This document shows positions 8,109 through 17,140 of a DNA stretch of 56,139 bases, piece after piece. Both the position numbers and the translations under genes were made by a program. Numbering within the stretch: position 1 is the stretch's first letter; every line of letters starts with the position of its first letter. The notes beneath the pieces were generated by a model. It searched no databases. It worked only from the letters and a program-made list of their open reading frames with translations, and had not been told where the DNA came from. This DNA is from Prevotella sp. (GTDB lineage: Bacteria; Bacteroidota; Bacteroidia; Bacteroidales; Bacteroidaceae). The DNA lies in contig JAFZUS010000001.1 in NCBI GenBank assembly GCA_017618275.1, positions 1-56,139 on the forward strand, written 5' to 3'.

Positions 8109-8866
8109 CGCTTTCCGAATAGTTGTTTGATGTTGAGAATACCGTACTGATAGAGGAAGAGCATTATTCCAACAGTTTTGTCCTTCTGATAGACATTCCT
8201 CAAAATGGCTTTGTCAGAAAGAAAGGCTTCCTTCATGTTGATATTTTGGGATATTTGACTCTCATGTCCGTGATGCGAGTGTATGGTGAGTGTATGGATG
8301 CAGACGGGTTTCCTGCCGTTAAGCAACCGGTAGTACCATTCAACGTCAACCAACCATCGTAGGTCGGTGTTGAAGGTTTGTAACAATTCTCTACGGAAAG
8401 TCAGACAGGCAGAAGGACCGATGACATTCAACATGAAAAGCAGGACGGGGTGATTACAGATATATTCCTTCAGCCAGCGGTTGCCGTGTTGTCGCTTCTT
8501 TTGTCCGTTGACGCAGACGGTTGAGATAGTGATGTCCGCTCCTTGTTCCATCTGCTGTTGGACGTGCTTCAGATAGTCGCTCCCAGCCATCTCCTCATCA
8601 TGATGCATCAGTATCAGATATTGGCCTGATGCCATCTGAAGACCGTCGTTCCAGTTGTCTGCAGCGCCCTTTCCCTGCTGGTGGCGGATATAATGGATAT
8701 CCCTGTTTCCCAGTTGCTGGACATACCGCTCGATCTTGTCGTCTGAAGAGTCATCGGAGATGATGATGTCGTAGTCTGCCCCTTCCTGTCGTAATATGGA
8801 CTCCAAGGCCTTTTGCAACAGGGGGAGTTGGTTATAGGCGGGGATGACGATGGTAAACGTTTTCAT
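8105..8866 (-). CDS. Glycosyltransferase family 2
   Basis: A 253-residue GT-A fold glycosyltransferase. It opens TIVIPAYNQLPLLQKAL, has the IIISDDSSDD nucleotide-binding segment and the LMHHDEE motif in place of the usual DxD, and carries the basic, aromatic C-terminal region common to GT2 enzymes of O-antigen loci. It overlaps both neighbours by four bases, which indicates tight operon coupling with the flippase upstream and the fucosyltransferase downstream. The linkage it forms is unknown. Confidence 0.88.
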   Translation of the reverse strand: MKTFTIVIPAYNQLPLLQKALESILRQEGADYDIIISDDSSDDKIERYVQQLGNRDIHYIRHQQGKGAADNWNDGLQMASGQYLILMHHDEEMAGSDYLKHVQQQMEQGADITISTVCVNGQKKRQHGNRWLKEYICNHPVLLFMLNVIGPSACLTFRRELLQTFNTDLRWLVDVEWYYRLLNGRKPVCIHTLTIHSHHGHESQISQNINMKEAFLSDKAILRNVYQKDKTVGIMLFLYQYGILNIKQLFGKR

Positions 8867-10167
8867 CTGCGGCCTCCTTTCTTGGAAAGAAAGAGAAAAC
8901 TACCCATGCAGAACATCTTCAGACAATAGGCGATGAGTATGGCCAGTGCGATGCCGGATGCCCCGTGATGCTGATGGAGGAAGAGGTAAGAGAGTACGAC
9001 TGCTGTCACGCCCCAGAGCATATTGAATGTAAAACATGTCCACATCTTATCCCGACTATAGAGAGTCATCTCCAGTATCTGGGCTAGGGCTGTGGGGATG
9101 GTGGATATGGCAAGCAGTATCATGGGTGTGGTATCGGTGAAGGTCTTTCCGTAGAGGGGCATGATGAAGGACGCCAAAATCCAAGAGGCTATGGCGAGAA
9201 CAGTGGCAATGCCGCCAATGAGGGTGAGATTGCCTATCAAAGTATGTCTGAATGTCCTGTTGTCGGTGATACTTGACATGATCGGGAGTACAATCTGACA
9301 GATAGTACCTGGGATGAATAGGAGGATGACTTTCCATTGATCTGCTGCCTCGAAGATTCCTAATTCTCCGTAGTCATTGCTTCTGACAAGCATAGAGCGG
9401 ATGAGCCAGAATACGGGTGTGACAGTCAGGGCAGAGAGAGTGGCAGGAATGCTGTACTTGTAGATAAGTTTCCAGTCTTCCTTGAAAATGGCCCTTCCCT
9501 TGCTACTGATGCCGCTCTTTCTCAGATTCTTGATTGCAGACAGTTTATTCGTCAGGTATAAAGCCAGCACACCGATTCCGAACCCGGCAATGGCACCTTC
9601 AATCTGGTAGAAATAGGCTCCGACAATCATTCCCACCGATTCGACGATGCTACCGATGAGTGTGTTGATGGCGATGGCCCTGAAATCTTCGAAGCCGGCA
9701 AGTGTCCCGTTTTCGGAACTGTTCAGAATCGAGAGGAAGAGGACAACACAGCCGATGGTCAGGGGAAATGCGAGTCTTGAGGATGCCAGAATGTTATCAG
9801 ACAGGAATCCTGCGGAAAAGAGCAGAACCAATGTTGTCAGGATGCCTAAAGTGGTGGCAAATCGTGTGGATAGTTTATAGATAGAGGCGGCATGGGCCTG
9901 TTGCTCTCTCCGGTATAAAGAGATGAACCTTGTGGCTGTCACCCCAATACCACCTGCTCCCAGGATGATAAACATACCAATGGTGGAGCGTACCATGCCC
10001 AATTCTCCGAACTGTTCTTTTCCTAAGATACGGGCACAGATGATGCCGGTAAGGAATACAAAGAACTTCCCCAGAGCCGTTCCTGTAAACGACCAGAAAG
10101 CACCGCTCATCATCCGTTTGGCAATGTCAGAGGCTTTTAACCGACTGTATAAACTCTCAACTATCAA
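8863..10167 (-). CDS. Polysaccharide repeat-unit flippase (Wzx-like)
   Basis: A 434-residue integral membrane protein with hydrophobic segments throughout, typical of the MATE/PST superfamily. The N-terminal part (MMSGAFWSFTGTALGKFFVFLTGIICARILGKEQFGELGMVRS region) contains the RxLGxxxFGxL signature of oligosaccharide flippases. Wzx proteins move lipid-linked repeat units across the inner membrane. It lies directly downstream of the EpsG-type polymerase (one-base spacing), and together with the chain-length and export genes it makes a complete Wzx/Wzy pathway in locus 1. Confidence 0.88.
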   Translation of the reverse strand: MIVESLYSRLKASDIAKRMMSGAFWSFTGTALGKFFVFLTGIICARILGKEQFGELGMVRSTIGMFIILGAGGIGVTATRFISLYRREQQAHAASIYKLSTRFATTLGILTTLVLLFSAGFLSDNILASSRLAFPLTIGCVVLFLSILNSSENGTLAGFEDFRAIAINTLIGSIVESVGMIVGAYFYQIEGAIAGFGIGVLALYLTNKLSAIKNLRKSGISSKGRAIFKEDWKLIYKYSIPATLSALTVTPVFWLIRSMLVRSNDYGELGIFEAADQWKVILLFIPGTICQIVLPIMSSITDNRTFRHTLIGNLTLIGGIATVLAIASWILASFIMPLYGKTFTDTTPMILLAISTIPTALAQILEMTLYSRDKMWTCFTFNMLWGVTAVVLSYLFLHQHHGASGIALAILIAYCLKMFCMGSFLFLSKKGGRR

Positions 10168-11319
10168 TTATTTCTGGGGATAGATATTATAGGTGTGGTC
10201 TTTTTTGCTGAAATCATAGAACTGGTAGGAGTCAATGTGTAGCCATTCTGGGCGGAAAGTGTTGATACCCATCAATTTGACCACAAACACAAAGATGACA
10301 ACCAGGCGCAGGAGGTTTCTGGTTCCCTCAATCCGTGTTGTATAGGGCTTTTTCATGGAAAGAGGCTCTATGTACCGGAGAAGATGAATGATAATGAACG
10401 GCCACAGGTATTCATTGACACGGGAAATAGGATATATGACAGGTGCAATCAGACAAATACATAATCCCCCCGTACAGATCCAGAAGAAGAGGCTGTCAGG
10501 CTTGGGTGCTCCGCTCCTTTTTCTGGCAAATACACAGACGGAAAGGACGATGATCATAAGGGCACATTCGGCCAAGCCGACCACAGACAGTGAGTCTTTC
10601 TGAATGGCCGCCTGATAGTAGGGATGATCTCGGAGACCTATTAGCGACAGTATCTCGAAAACGAATACGGCCAGGAGTAGTGAGGCACCAATGGCTATGA
10701 AAGCATTTCGCCGTGATGGCGAGAAACGGATTACAATCGGCAGGAGAAAAAGGGATATGGCGGAAATGTGGAAAAGACTGGCGCAGCCGACCAACAGGCA
10801 GTACTTGCCGATTCTTCCTTTTTCAAGACAGTCGAAGGCAAAATAAAAGAAGAACAAGGCAAATGCCTGACGGATGATACAGTAATGCATGAAAAACAGT
10901 CCTGCTGTCAGCATATAGAAACAAACCAGAGCAATGTTCTTCGCATATTTGTCTATCAGCCAGAGTTCTCCGATGGTGATGACAAAACTTGAAACGAGAA
11001 TAATCGTATAAGGATTCCTGGTAACATACTTCACAAGAACATGTACGAGCACTTGAAAACCATATTCAAAACTGTCTGACAGATGAAAGGTCGTGACTGG
11101 TTCGTTCCTGAAACTGAGGATGTGGGCTTTCTGAAAATAGAATCCATAATAGTGTGAGGTGTCATTCAGTACCGTAATGTCCCTAAACCCGAAGAATCCG
11201 AAGAGCAGGATGAAACAAACAATTAACTGGAACAGCCTTGCTGCTCCAGGACGCTTGAATTGCTTCGACAGGAAGTGAACTCCAAGGAAGAGGGCAAAAT
11301 ACAGGAAGATGATACCCAT
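10168..11319 (-). CDS. EpsG-family polysaccharide polymerase (Wzy-like)
   Basis: A 383-residue multi-spanning membrane protein. The region FGFRDITVLNDTSHYYGFY near residues 43-62 matches the RxxxVGxDtxxY block of EpsG-family proteins, which act as Wzy-type polymerases of polysaccharide repeat units. About ten hydrophobic segments follow. It sits between the chain-length protein and the flippase in locus 1. The sequence family is reasonably clear, while the polymerase role is inferred from family and context. Confidence 0.82.
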   Translation of the reverse strand: MGIIFLYFALFLGVHFLSKQFKRPGAARLFQLIVCFILLFGFFGFRDITVLNDTSHYYGFYFQKAHILSFRNEPVTTFHLSDSFEYGFQVLVHVLVKYVTRNPYTIILVSSFVITIGELWLIDKYAKNIALVCFYMLTAGLFFMHYCIIRQAFALFFFYFAFDCLEKGRIGKYCLLVGCASLFHISAISLFLLPIVIRFSPSRRNAFIAIGASLLLAVFVFEILSLIGLRDHPYYQAAIQKDSLSVVGLAECALMIIVLSVCVFARKRSGAPKPDSLFFWICTGGLCICLIAPVIYPISRVNEYLWPFIIIHLLRYIEPLSMKKPYTTRIEGTRNLLRLVVIFVFVVKLMGINTFRPEWLHIDSYQFYDFSKKDHTYNIYPQK

Positions 11320-11332
11320 GTCTCAAGAAGCC

Positions 11333-12895
11333 TTACTCCTCTTCGGCTAGGATGCGTTTGACGTTCTGCTTGACGTAGATGAAGAATGCGGGAAGGGCTA
11401 TTCCCAGCAACAGAGCCAGAACCAGTATCGTTCCTTTCTTGGGCGACACAGGCTTGAGTTTTCCCATTGGGGGCGAGACAATGCGTAAATTCTGGGAATT
11501 ATAGACTTGGGTGAGATTGTTCTCCTCGCGCTTCTCCAACAGATAGATGTAGAGGGCCTCAACAATCTTGTGTTGGCGCTCGGCAGGAAGAATCTTCGTG
11601 ACTTTCTCTGGTGCGACGGATATCTGATGTTTCAGTTTCTGATCCTCGCGATTAATTCCTTTCTGACTGGCCCGTAACTGGGCAACGGCTTGATCCAAGG
11701 AGTTGATAATGGCCTTGCGCATGCTACCTAACTGGGCATCCAGATCTTTTACGAGTGGATTATTGGTGCTACTGTTTTCAGCCATACTGTTGCGCTGCAA
11801 CTGTAGTTTGTTAAATTCGCTGATCTGGATGGCCACATTCTCATTGTCGGGCAACAGGTTGGCGGGCAATACTTGGTTTGTGCCTTCTTCTTTCCTGATT
11901 TGGTCGCGCATTTGCTCCATGATGTAGAGTTGGTTGTTCACCTTCACTTGTGCCTCGTAGGTCAGTGCGGCGTTCTCCATATACATCTTTGCTGCCTCTC
12001 CGTAGTCAGGCATCAGGTTCTTGCCTCGGAACTGGGCGATGTTGTTGTCAAGTCCGCTTAGTTCTCTCTCGATATCCTTGATACGTTCATTGATAAATCG
12101 GGTAGAGGCATCGGCTGTGCTCTGCTTGTCCTTCATCCACTCCTCCTGGTAAACTTGTATTAGCGTGTTGATGATTTTCTCCGCACGTTCACCAGACATG
12201 TCCTTGCAGGTGATACTGATGATGCTTGTCTGGTCATCAGCCAGGTCAATGTCTATATGGTTCATCAGACTTTCCACACGGTCGTATTTCCTGTCCTTCG
12301 TGATGCGGATAGTCATCTCGTTTTCTTTCATACAGGTATTGAAATACTTTGTGGTGATGACAGAAACAGGACCGACAGGTGTCTGACAGACGGTGTTGAC
12401 CTTCCCTTTAACCTCTCCGTCAAACTTGTCTTTGTTCTTACGGAACTTATAGAGTGTAAAGGTGCCGTCTTTCCTCAAGTCCATTTTCATATATGTACCA
12501 TCCTTGTCTGTTAGTTTGGGGAAGGTGACTTTAATGGGCAGCGTCTCTTCGTAGAGTTCCTTCTTCATGAGTCCGTCATAGACCTCATACCGGGTGTCGA
12601 GCCCCAGACGGCTTACCACTTCCTGCATCAGGAAAGGTGAAGAGAAAATCTGCATCTCGTTCTCTACATTCGATGTGATGTTTAGTCCTGCCATGCCAGC
12701 CAGCATGCCCATGTTTGATGCCATTGAGGATAACAGGCCACCACCGCCGTTCTCATCTTTAACAAGGACAGAGGCAGTACGTTCATATTGGGGAACTGCC
12801 ATCGATAAGAATAAGATGGCGAAGATGATGGTCAGGCAGACGACGCCAACAAACCATTTCCATTGCTGAATGCAGGTTTTGAGGAAAGAACTCAT
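11333..12895 (-). CDS. Polysaccharide chain-length determinant (Wzz/GNVR type), no kinase domain
   Basis: A 520-residue inner-membrane protein with one membrane segment near residues 14-32, a large periplasmic region with extended helices (about residues 240-440), a GNVR-like stretch ALYIYLLEKREENNL, and a second membrane segment near residues 487-505. It ends shortly after that segment, so it lacks the cytoplasmic Walker-type tyrosine kinase domain of Wzc; the control of chain length must be kinase-independent or use a separate kinase. The spacing to the Wza gene upstream is six bases. Confidence 0.88.
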   Translation of the reverse strand: MSSFLKTCIQQWKWFVGVVCLTIIFAILFLSMAVPQYERTASVLVKDENGGGGLLSSMASNMGMLAGMAGLNITSNVENEMQIFSSPFLMQEVVSRLGLDTRYEVYDGLMKKELYEETLPIKVTFPKLTDKDGTYMKMDLRKDGTFTLYKFRKNKDKFDGEVKGKVNTVCQTPVGPVSVITTKYFNTCMKENEMTIRITKDRKYDRVESLMNHIDIDLADDQTSIISITCKDMSGERAEKIINTLIQVYQEEWMKDKQSTADASTRFINERIKDIERELSGLDNNIAQFRGKNLMPDYGEAAKMYMENAALTYEAQVKVNNQLYIMEQMRDQIRKEEGTNQVLPANLLPDNENVAIQISEFNKLQLQRNSMAENSSTNNPLVKDLDAQLGSMRKAIINSLDQAVAQLRASQKGINREDQKLKHQISVAPEKVTKILPAERQHKIVEALYIYLLEKREENNLTQVYNSQNLRIVSPPMGKLKPVSPKKGTILVLALLLGIALPAFFIYVKQNVKRILAEEE

Positions 12896-12901
12896 AGTGG
12901 T

Positions 12902-13687
12902 TTATTTAATAACGAGTACAGCAATTGAGGTTAGTACAGAGGCCAGTGACATCCAGAAAGACATAGAGCGTGTCTCGTTACCTGCTGCCAACGACTGACG
13001 GGCTTTTGTGTTATTAGCCTTTACATAAACGACATCGTTTTGCTGAATATAGTACGCCTCTGAAGAAAGAAGGTCTCTGGCAGAATTGAGGCTCAGGATG
13101 TATGCCTTTCTCGTTCCTCCCAAGTCTCTAACCACCATCACACTATCGCGTTTTCCGTATACACTGATGTCACCCGCTTGTCCCAGTGCTTCAAACAGGG
13201 TGATGGCATCTTTTTGTATCGGATAGACACCAGGCTTATCCACTTCGCCTGTTACCGTGTAACTCATGTTCATAAACTCTATGGTTACATTGGCATCCTT
13301 CAACTGATCCTCACGCAATAATGACTGGATCGCCTGCTCTGCTTCGTATCTTGAAAGTCCTTTCAGGCTGATTTTCCCAAGAACAGGGAAGTCGATAGAG
13401 CCATCAGGTGCCAAAGTGTAACCTGTAGTATATACGTTACCTTCTGTCTGTCCAGCCTTCAGGTTAGTGGTGATACCTTTGTTGAATAAAGAACTCATCA
13501 TAGGATCTTTGCTCTTGACAAGGATCATAATCTGGTCTTTAGGTTGCAGACGAATGGTGCCATCGTTCGGGTTTGTTATCTCCTGTCCGTTTGTCAGGTC
13601 TTGCAAGTAGTTAAAGTTCTTGGGAGTACTACAAGCAACAAACAGGATCGTTACGACCAACAATATGATAGAAGTCCGTGCTTTCAT
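12902..13687 (-). CDS. Polysaccharide export lipoprotein (Wza-like)
   Basis: A 261-residue outer-membrane export protein. The leader ends in LFVAC with the lipid-modified Cys at residue 19. A Poly_export domain follows (RLQPKDQIMILVKSKDPM, then APDGSIDFPVLGKISLKGLSRYEAEQ), then one SLBB unit beginning YTVTGEVDKPGVYPI. A C-terminal hydrophobic helix closes the protein. Family members form the outer-membrane channel for capsule or exopolysaccharide. It is three bases downstream of the priming transferase and six upstream of the Wzz-like gene. Confidence 0.9.
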   Translation of the reverse strand: MKARTSIILLVVTILFVACSTPKNFNYLQDLTNGQEITNPNDGTIRLQPKDQIMILVKSKDPMMSSLFNKGITTNLKAGQTEGNVYTTGYTLAPDGSIDFPVLGKISLKGLSRYEAEQAIQSLLREDQLKDANVTIEFMNMSYTVTGEVDKPGVYPIQKDAITLFEALGQAGDISVYGKRDSVMVVRDLGGTRKAYILSLNSARDLLSSEAYYIQQNDVVYVKANNTKARQSLAAGNETRSMSFWMSLASVLTSIAVLVIK

Positions 13688-13689
13688 AA

Positions 13690-14319
13690 TCAGAATTTTT
13701 TGCCAAATGCTATATTAATGAATGTCAATATCAGCAATTTCGCATCAAACCAAAGTGACCGATGCTCCAGATAATAGAGATCCAGTTCTAAGCGACGGAG
13801 CATCTTTTCCAAAGTGTCGGTATAACCGTTGTATAAAGTGGCATAGGAGGTGACACCAGGTCTTACTTGATATAAATAGACGTATCGTGGGTCTTTCTCC
13901 ATGATTTGGTTAATGAAAAACTTTCGTTCAGGCCTTGGCCCAATAAAGGCCATTTCTCCTTTTAAGACATTCCATAACTGAGGCAGTTCATCTAAATGAT
14001 GGGCACGCAAGAATCTTCCAACCTTTGTCATTCGGGTCTCATGTTCATGTTGGTAGAGCGCAGGGCCTTCTTTTTCTGCGTCAACTATCATGCTGCGGAA
14101 TTTATAGATATTGAAAGGCCGTCCGAATCTCCCTATTCGTTCTTGTTTGAAAATGGCAGGCCCACCATCTTCCCGCTTGATAGCAATATAGCAAGCCAGC
14201 ATAAGCGGGGAGAATATAATGAGACAAACGAACGCAGTACAAAAGTCAATAATCCTTTTGATGTTGCGTTCAAACTCGTTCATTCCATCAACGATATATC
14301 CGTCTCGAAGAGTAGTCAT
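13690..14319 (-). CDS. Priming sugar-phosphate transferase (PglC/WcaJ C-terminal type)
   Basis: A 209-residue monotopic phosphoglycosyl transferase. It has a membrane-entry helix near residues 26-47, then the family core: ERIGRFGRPFNIYKFRSM, HHLDELPQLWNVLKGEM and FIGPRPE. These enzymes transfer sugar-1-phosphate from a UDP-sugar to undecaprenyl phosphate and start repeat-unit synthesis. It is the only priming enzyme in the window, so locus 2 may depend on it or on one elsewhere. It is second in the locus 1 operon, 88 bases after the first GT2 gene. Confidence 0.92.
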   Translation of the reverse strand: MTTLRDGYIVDGMNEFERNIKRIIDFCTAFVCLIIFSPLMLACYIAIKREDGGPAIFKQERIGRFGRPFNIYKFRSMIVDAEKEGPALYQHEHETRMTKVGRFLRAHHLDELPQLWNVLKGEMAFIGPRPERKFFINQIMEKDPRYVYLYQVRPGVTSYATLYNGYTDTLEKMLRRLELDLYYLEHRSLWFDAKLLILTFINIAFGKKF

Positions 14320-14407
14320 TTATCAATAAGCCAATATTTGAGGGTTCGTTCTAATAAAATAAACGACAATCTATAGTATTTATTGTGTAATCTCTCATAA
14401 GAAAATA

Positions 14408-15220
14408 TCATTCTTTATTTAGTTCTTTCTTCCGTAGATAGTTCCGACTATCAATGTTGCGTTTCAAAACTTTCAAATAATAGGTGGGAATGAAGATGAA
14501 CAGGAAGTAGAGACTCGCTTTCCATTTGGGATAGCCAAGAATAATCTCGTAGACTTTGATATTGTATTTAATCAACGAAAACTTTTTGCTGGAAATAGAA
14601 TTATCCCTTTGGCGGTAAAAAGCCAGAGGCTCCGTCAGGGCATATGCAGGGCCTGATCTTTTGATAATAGAGAGAAACAGGACCCAATCCTGACGTTTTC
14701 TGATTTCTGGCAGATAGAACTTCTGTCCAAGTTTCTTTGTATCGTAAACGGCTGTAAGACAGCCGATTTTGTTGTCGTGCTTCATCATCGTGAATGAGAT
14801 GACCTCTGGCGGAATCACAAGTCCTGTCTCCTTGTCATCGGTATCACACAAGATATATGAGGCACAACAGAGACTGCAACCCTTGGATTCCATCAAGGCA
14901 ATCTGTTTCTCAAGTTTGGTCGGAAGCCATCTGTCGTCGCTATCACAAAAGGCAATGTATCTGCCTTGTGCTCTCTCAATAGACTTATTGCGGGCAACTC
15001 CAGGACCGTTGTTCCCTTCAAGATACTCTACCTTCACCCGTGCATCCTTCTCGGAATACTCCTTGAGCAATTGCAGTGTATATGCATCATTAGAACCGTC
15101 ATCAGTAATTAACAGTTCCAGATTCTTGTATGTCTGAGCCAGGATACTGTCAATACTTCCCGGAAGAAACCTCCCGGAATTATAAGTTGGCATGATGACT
15201 GATACTAATTCTTGGCTCAT
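14408..15220 (-). CDS. Glycosyltransferase family 2, first gene of locus 1
   Basis: A 270-residue GT2 enzyme. It starts LVSVIMPTYNSGRFLPGSI, has LLITDDGSND for nucleotide binding and AFCDSDDRW with the metal-binding motif; RQDWVLFLSI is the expected catalytic-base region. The C-terminal 50 residues include a hydrophobic stretch and a basic tail, suggesting membrane association. It is the promoter-proximal gene of locus 1. The 88-base AT-rich gap to the priming transferase shows no clear terminator, so I treat both as one operon. Confidence 0.9.
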   Translation of the reverse strand: MSQELVSVIMPTYNSGRFLPGSIDSILAQTYKNLELLITDDGSNDAYTLQLLKEYSEKDARVKVEYLEGNNGPGVARNKSIERAQGRYIAFCDSDDRWLPTKLEKQIALMESKGCSLCCASYILCDTDDKETGLVIPPEVISFTMMKHDNKIGCLTAVYDTKKLGQKFYLPEIRKRQDWVLFLSIIKRSGPAYALTEPLAFYRQRDNSISSKKFSLIKYNIKVYEIILGYPKWKASLYFLFIFIPTYYLKVLKRNIDSRNYLRKKELNKE

Positions 15221-15249
15221 CTTACTGGCCCATTTTCAAAAATCGGCTG

Positions 15250-15257
15250 CAAAGGTA
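15250..15257 (-). promoter_or_regulatory. -7 promoter element for polysaccharide locus 1
   Basis: The minus strand reads TACCTTTG, matching TAnnTTTG, 30 bases before the ATG at 15220. Read-through would cover the nine co-directional genes down to 6370. Confidence 0.65.
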
Positions 15258-15364
15258 CTAATTTTTTTTGAATATAATGCTTTTTATTTGTTTTTTTCTT
15301 CGAATCCCTTTCGCAATAATTGTCATTTCTTCATCGTAAGTTTGGTTATTACAATATTTCTTTA

Positions 15365-15372
15365 TACCTTTG
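15365..15372 (+). promoter_or_regulatory. -7 promoter element for the GH16 gene
   Basis: TACCTTTG with TTTG at 15341-15344, start-to-start spacing 24, is a near-ideal Bacteroidetes promoter. It overlaps an upstream TTG codon of the same frame, so translation must begin downstream of it. Confidence 0.72.
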
Positions 15373-15393
15373 TCGCAGAATTTCGATTCAGTC

Positions 15394-16206
15394 ATGTGTA
15401 TGTATAGGAATCTTCTATGTTTATTGATGTCGGTTGCTTTTGTAGGCGACGTTCCATTAGCCAGGGCACAAAGTCACGACGGGGAATGGCAATTAGTCTT
15501 TTCTGACGAGTTCAACCAGCCGAATGGCAGTCAGCCAGATACAACAAAATGGAGTCGCCATCAGCGAGGCAGTAGTAGATGGTCTCGATGGATCAGTGAT
15601 GTTGACGAAGTCGTCTACATAAAGAAAGGAAGGCTAATTTGTCGTGCCATTCCCAATAAGATTGCCCCTTCTGATACAGCAAAGATGCTGACAGGAGCCA
15701 TCAATACCAAGGGAAAGTTTATGTTTAAATATGGTAAAGTAGAAGTGCGGATGAGAACCAACCTGAGATGTGGTAATTTTCCTGCAGCATGGATGTTTCC
15801 ACAACCCCAAGGCAAACAGCCCTATGCGGAAATCGATATCATGGAGTCCTTTGGCACGAGGTCGGAAGCAACCCATACTGCTCATACGCAGTATACCCAA
15901 GACAACAAGAAACATGGTGAAAAGAACAGTTTCCGTATTCCCTTAGATGTCACCAAGTGGCATGTCTATAGCGTTGAATGGGATGAAAACCAGATTGTCT
16001 GGAAGATTGATGGAAAGGTTAGCGGTCTCTACAAGAAATCAACTGATGTAGAAAAACTATCTAAAAGACAGTGGACATTCGACCAACCTTTTTATCTGAT
16101 ATTGAATCAGAGTGTCGGTGATGGCAATTATGAATTCATGATTCCCCAAACGTCTAAGGTGTATGAAACTCAATTCGACTGGATTAGAGTGTATCAGAAG
16201 AAATAA
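15394..16206 (+). CDS. Secreted family 16 glycoside hydrolase (beta-glucanase-like)
   Basis: With the start at 15394 this is a 270-residue protein with a signal peptide (cleavage likely after RAQ). ATG 15400 is an alternative. The mature part is a single GH16 beta-jelly-roll domain: WQLVFSDEFNQPNG near the start, and the catalytic motif EIDIME with Glu146, Asp148 and Glu151 (nucleophile, helper and acid/base). GH16 enzymes hydrolyse beta-1,3/1,4-glucans, galactans or xyloglucan; the exact substrate is not predictable here. Its position between two export loci suggests trimming or release of a self-made polysaccharide, though dietary glycan degradation is possible. Confidence 0.92.
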   Translation: MCMYRNLLCLLMSVAFVGDVPLARAQSHDGEWQLVFSDEFNQPNGSQPDTTKWSRHQRGSSRWSRWISDVDEVVYIKKGRLICRAIPNKIAPSDTAKMLTGAINTKGKFMFKYGKVEVRMRTNLRCGNFPAAWMFPQPQGKQPYAEIDIMESFGTRSEATHTAHTQYTQDNKKHGEKNSFRIPLDVTKWHVYSVEWDENQIVWKIDGKVSGLYKKSTDVEKLSKRQWTFDQPFYLILNQSVGDGNYEFMIPQTSKVYETQFDWIRVYQKK

Positions 16207-16229
16207 CATATTTGGGAATTCTATAGAAA

Positions 16230-17138
16230 ATGAATATTTTGAAGTATATTATCCGTGAATTATTAAAAAGAATTTGTGCATGTAGTCCTGTTATAACTGT
16301 AAAAATCAGGTATTTCCTCAGATTTAAACGTTTCCCAAATTTGAAGGATCCACAGGATTTAAATGAGAAAATCTTGTATCTTAAATTATATAGTGATACA
16401 ACAGAATGGACTCGATTAGCAGATAAATATAGGGTGAGAGAATATGTGAAGTCTTGTGGATTGGAATCTATCTTGGTTCCTTTGTATGGAGCCTGGGAAC
16501 GAGTTGAAGATATTCCTTTTGACGACCTCCCACAACAATTTATCCTCAAGGCTAATAATGGCGACGGGAAGGGTACGAACGTCAAGATAGATAAGGCTAA
16601 GATGACTGAAAGAGACTGGCAGTCATTGCGAAAGCGACTTCAAGGATGGCTGGATTCCAAATATATCGGTGCATTGTCTGGAGAGCCGCATTATAATGGA
16701 ATCAAACCCATGATTCTGGCTGAGGAGTTGTTGCCCAGCAATGATGGCGAGAAGTCCTTGATTGATTATAAACTATGGTGTTTCAATGGCGAACCTTTTT
16801 CTTTTTTCATTTGTTCCGAGCGTCAGGAGGACGGCTATCATGCTACTGTAGATTGCTATGACTTGGAGTGGAACCGTTTCCCTGAGAACATGAGAAATTC
16901 GCCTCATATGACTATTGCTACTAAAACATTGCCTCGTCCATCTTGTCTTGACGAGATGATAAAGGCTGCTCGCATATTATCAAAGCCATTCCCTGAAGTA
17001 CGTGTTGATTTGTATGCTGTGGGTGGCAAGACATATTTTGGCGAATTGACTTTTACGTCGTTAGGAGGGATGATGGACTTTTATTCTCCCGATTATTTAT
17101 CTGAAATGGGGGCTCATGTTAATTTGAATATACCTTGA
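16230..17138 (+). CDS. TupA-like ATP-grasp protein
   Basis: A 302-residue protein of the TupA-like ATP-grasp family found in polysaccharide loci. Features include LKDPQDLNEKILYLKL and LADKYRVREYVKSCG in the N-terminal half, QQFILKANNGDGKG (probable ATP-contacting loop), LIDYKLWCFNGEP, and RVDLYAVGGKTYFGELTFT, where the acidic residues would bind metal. ATP-grasp enzymes form amide-type bonds through acyl-phosphates; TupA of Bacillus makes teichuronopeptide, a polysaccharide-linked polyglutamate. A role in adding amino acids or peptides to a surface glycan is therefore plausible but inferred. It follows the GH16 gene by 23 bases and meets locus 2 tail to tail with two bases between the stops. 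Confidence 0.85.
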   Translation: MNILKYIIRELLKRICACSPVITVKIRYFLRFKRFPNLKDPQDLNEKILYLKLYSDTTEWTRLADKYRVREYVKSCGLESILVPLYGAWERVEDIPFDDLPQQFILKANNGDGKGTNVKIDKAKMTERDWQSLRKRLQGWLDSKYIGALSGEPHYNGIKPMILAEELLPSNDGEKSLIDYKLWCFNGEPFSFFICSERQEDGYHATVDCYDLEWNRFPENMRNSPHMTIATKTLPRPSCLDEMIKAARILSKPFPEVRVDLYAVGGKTYFGELTFTSLGGMMDFYSPDYLSEMGAHVNLNIP

Positions 17139-17140
17139 AT

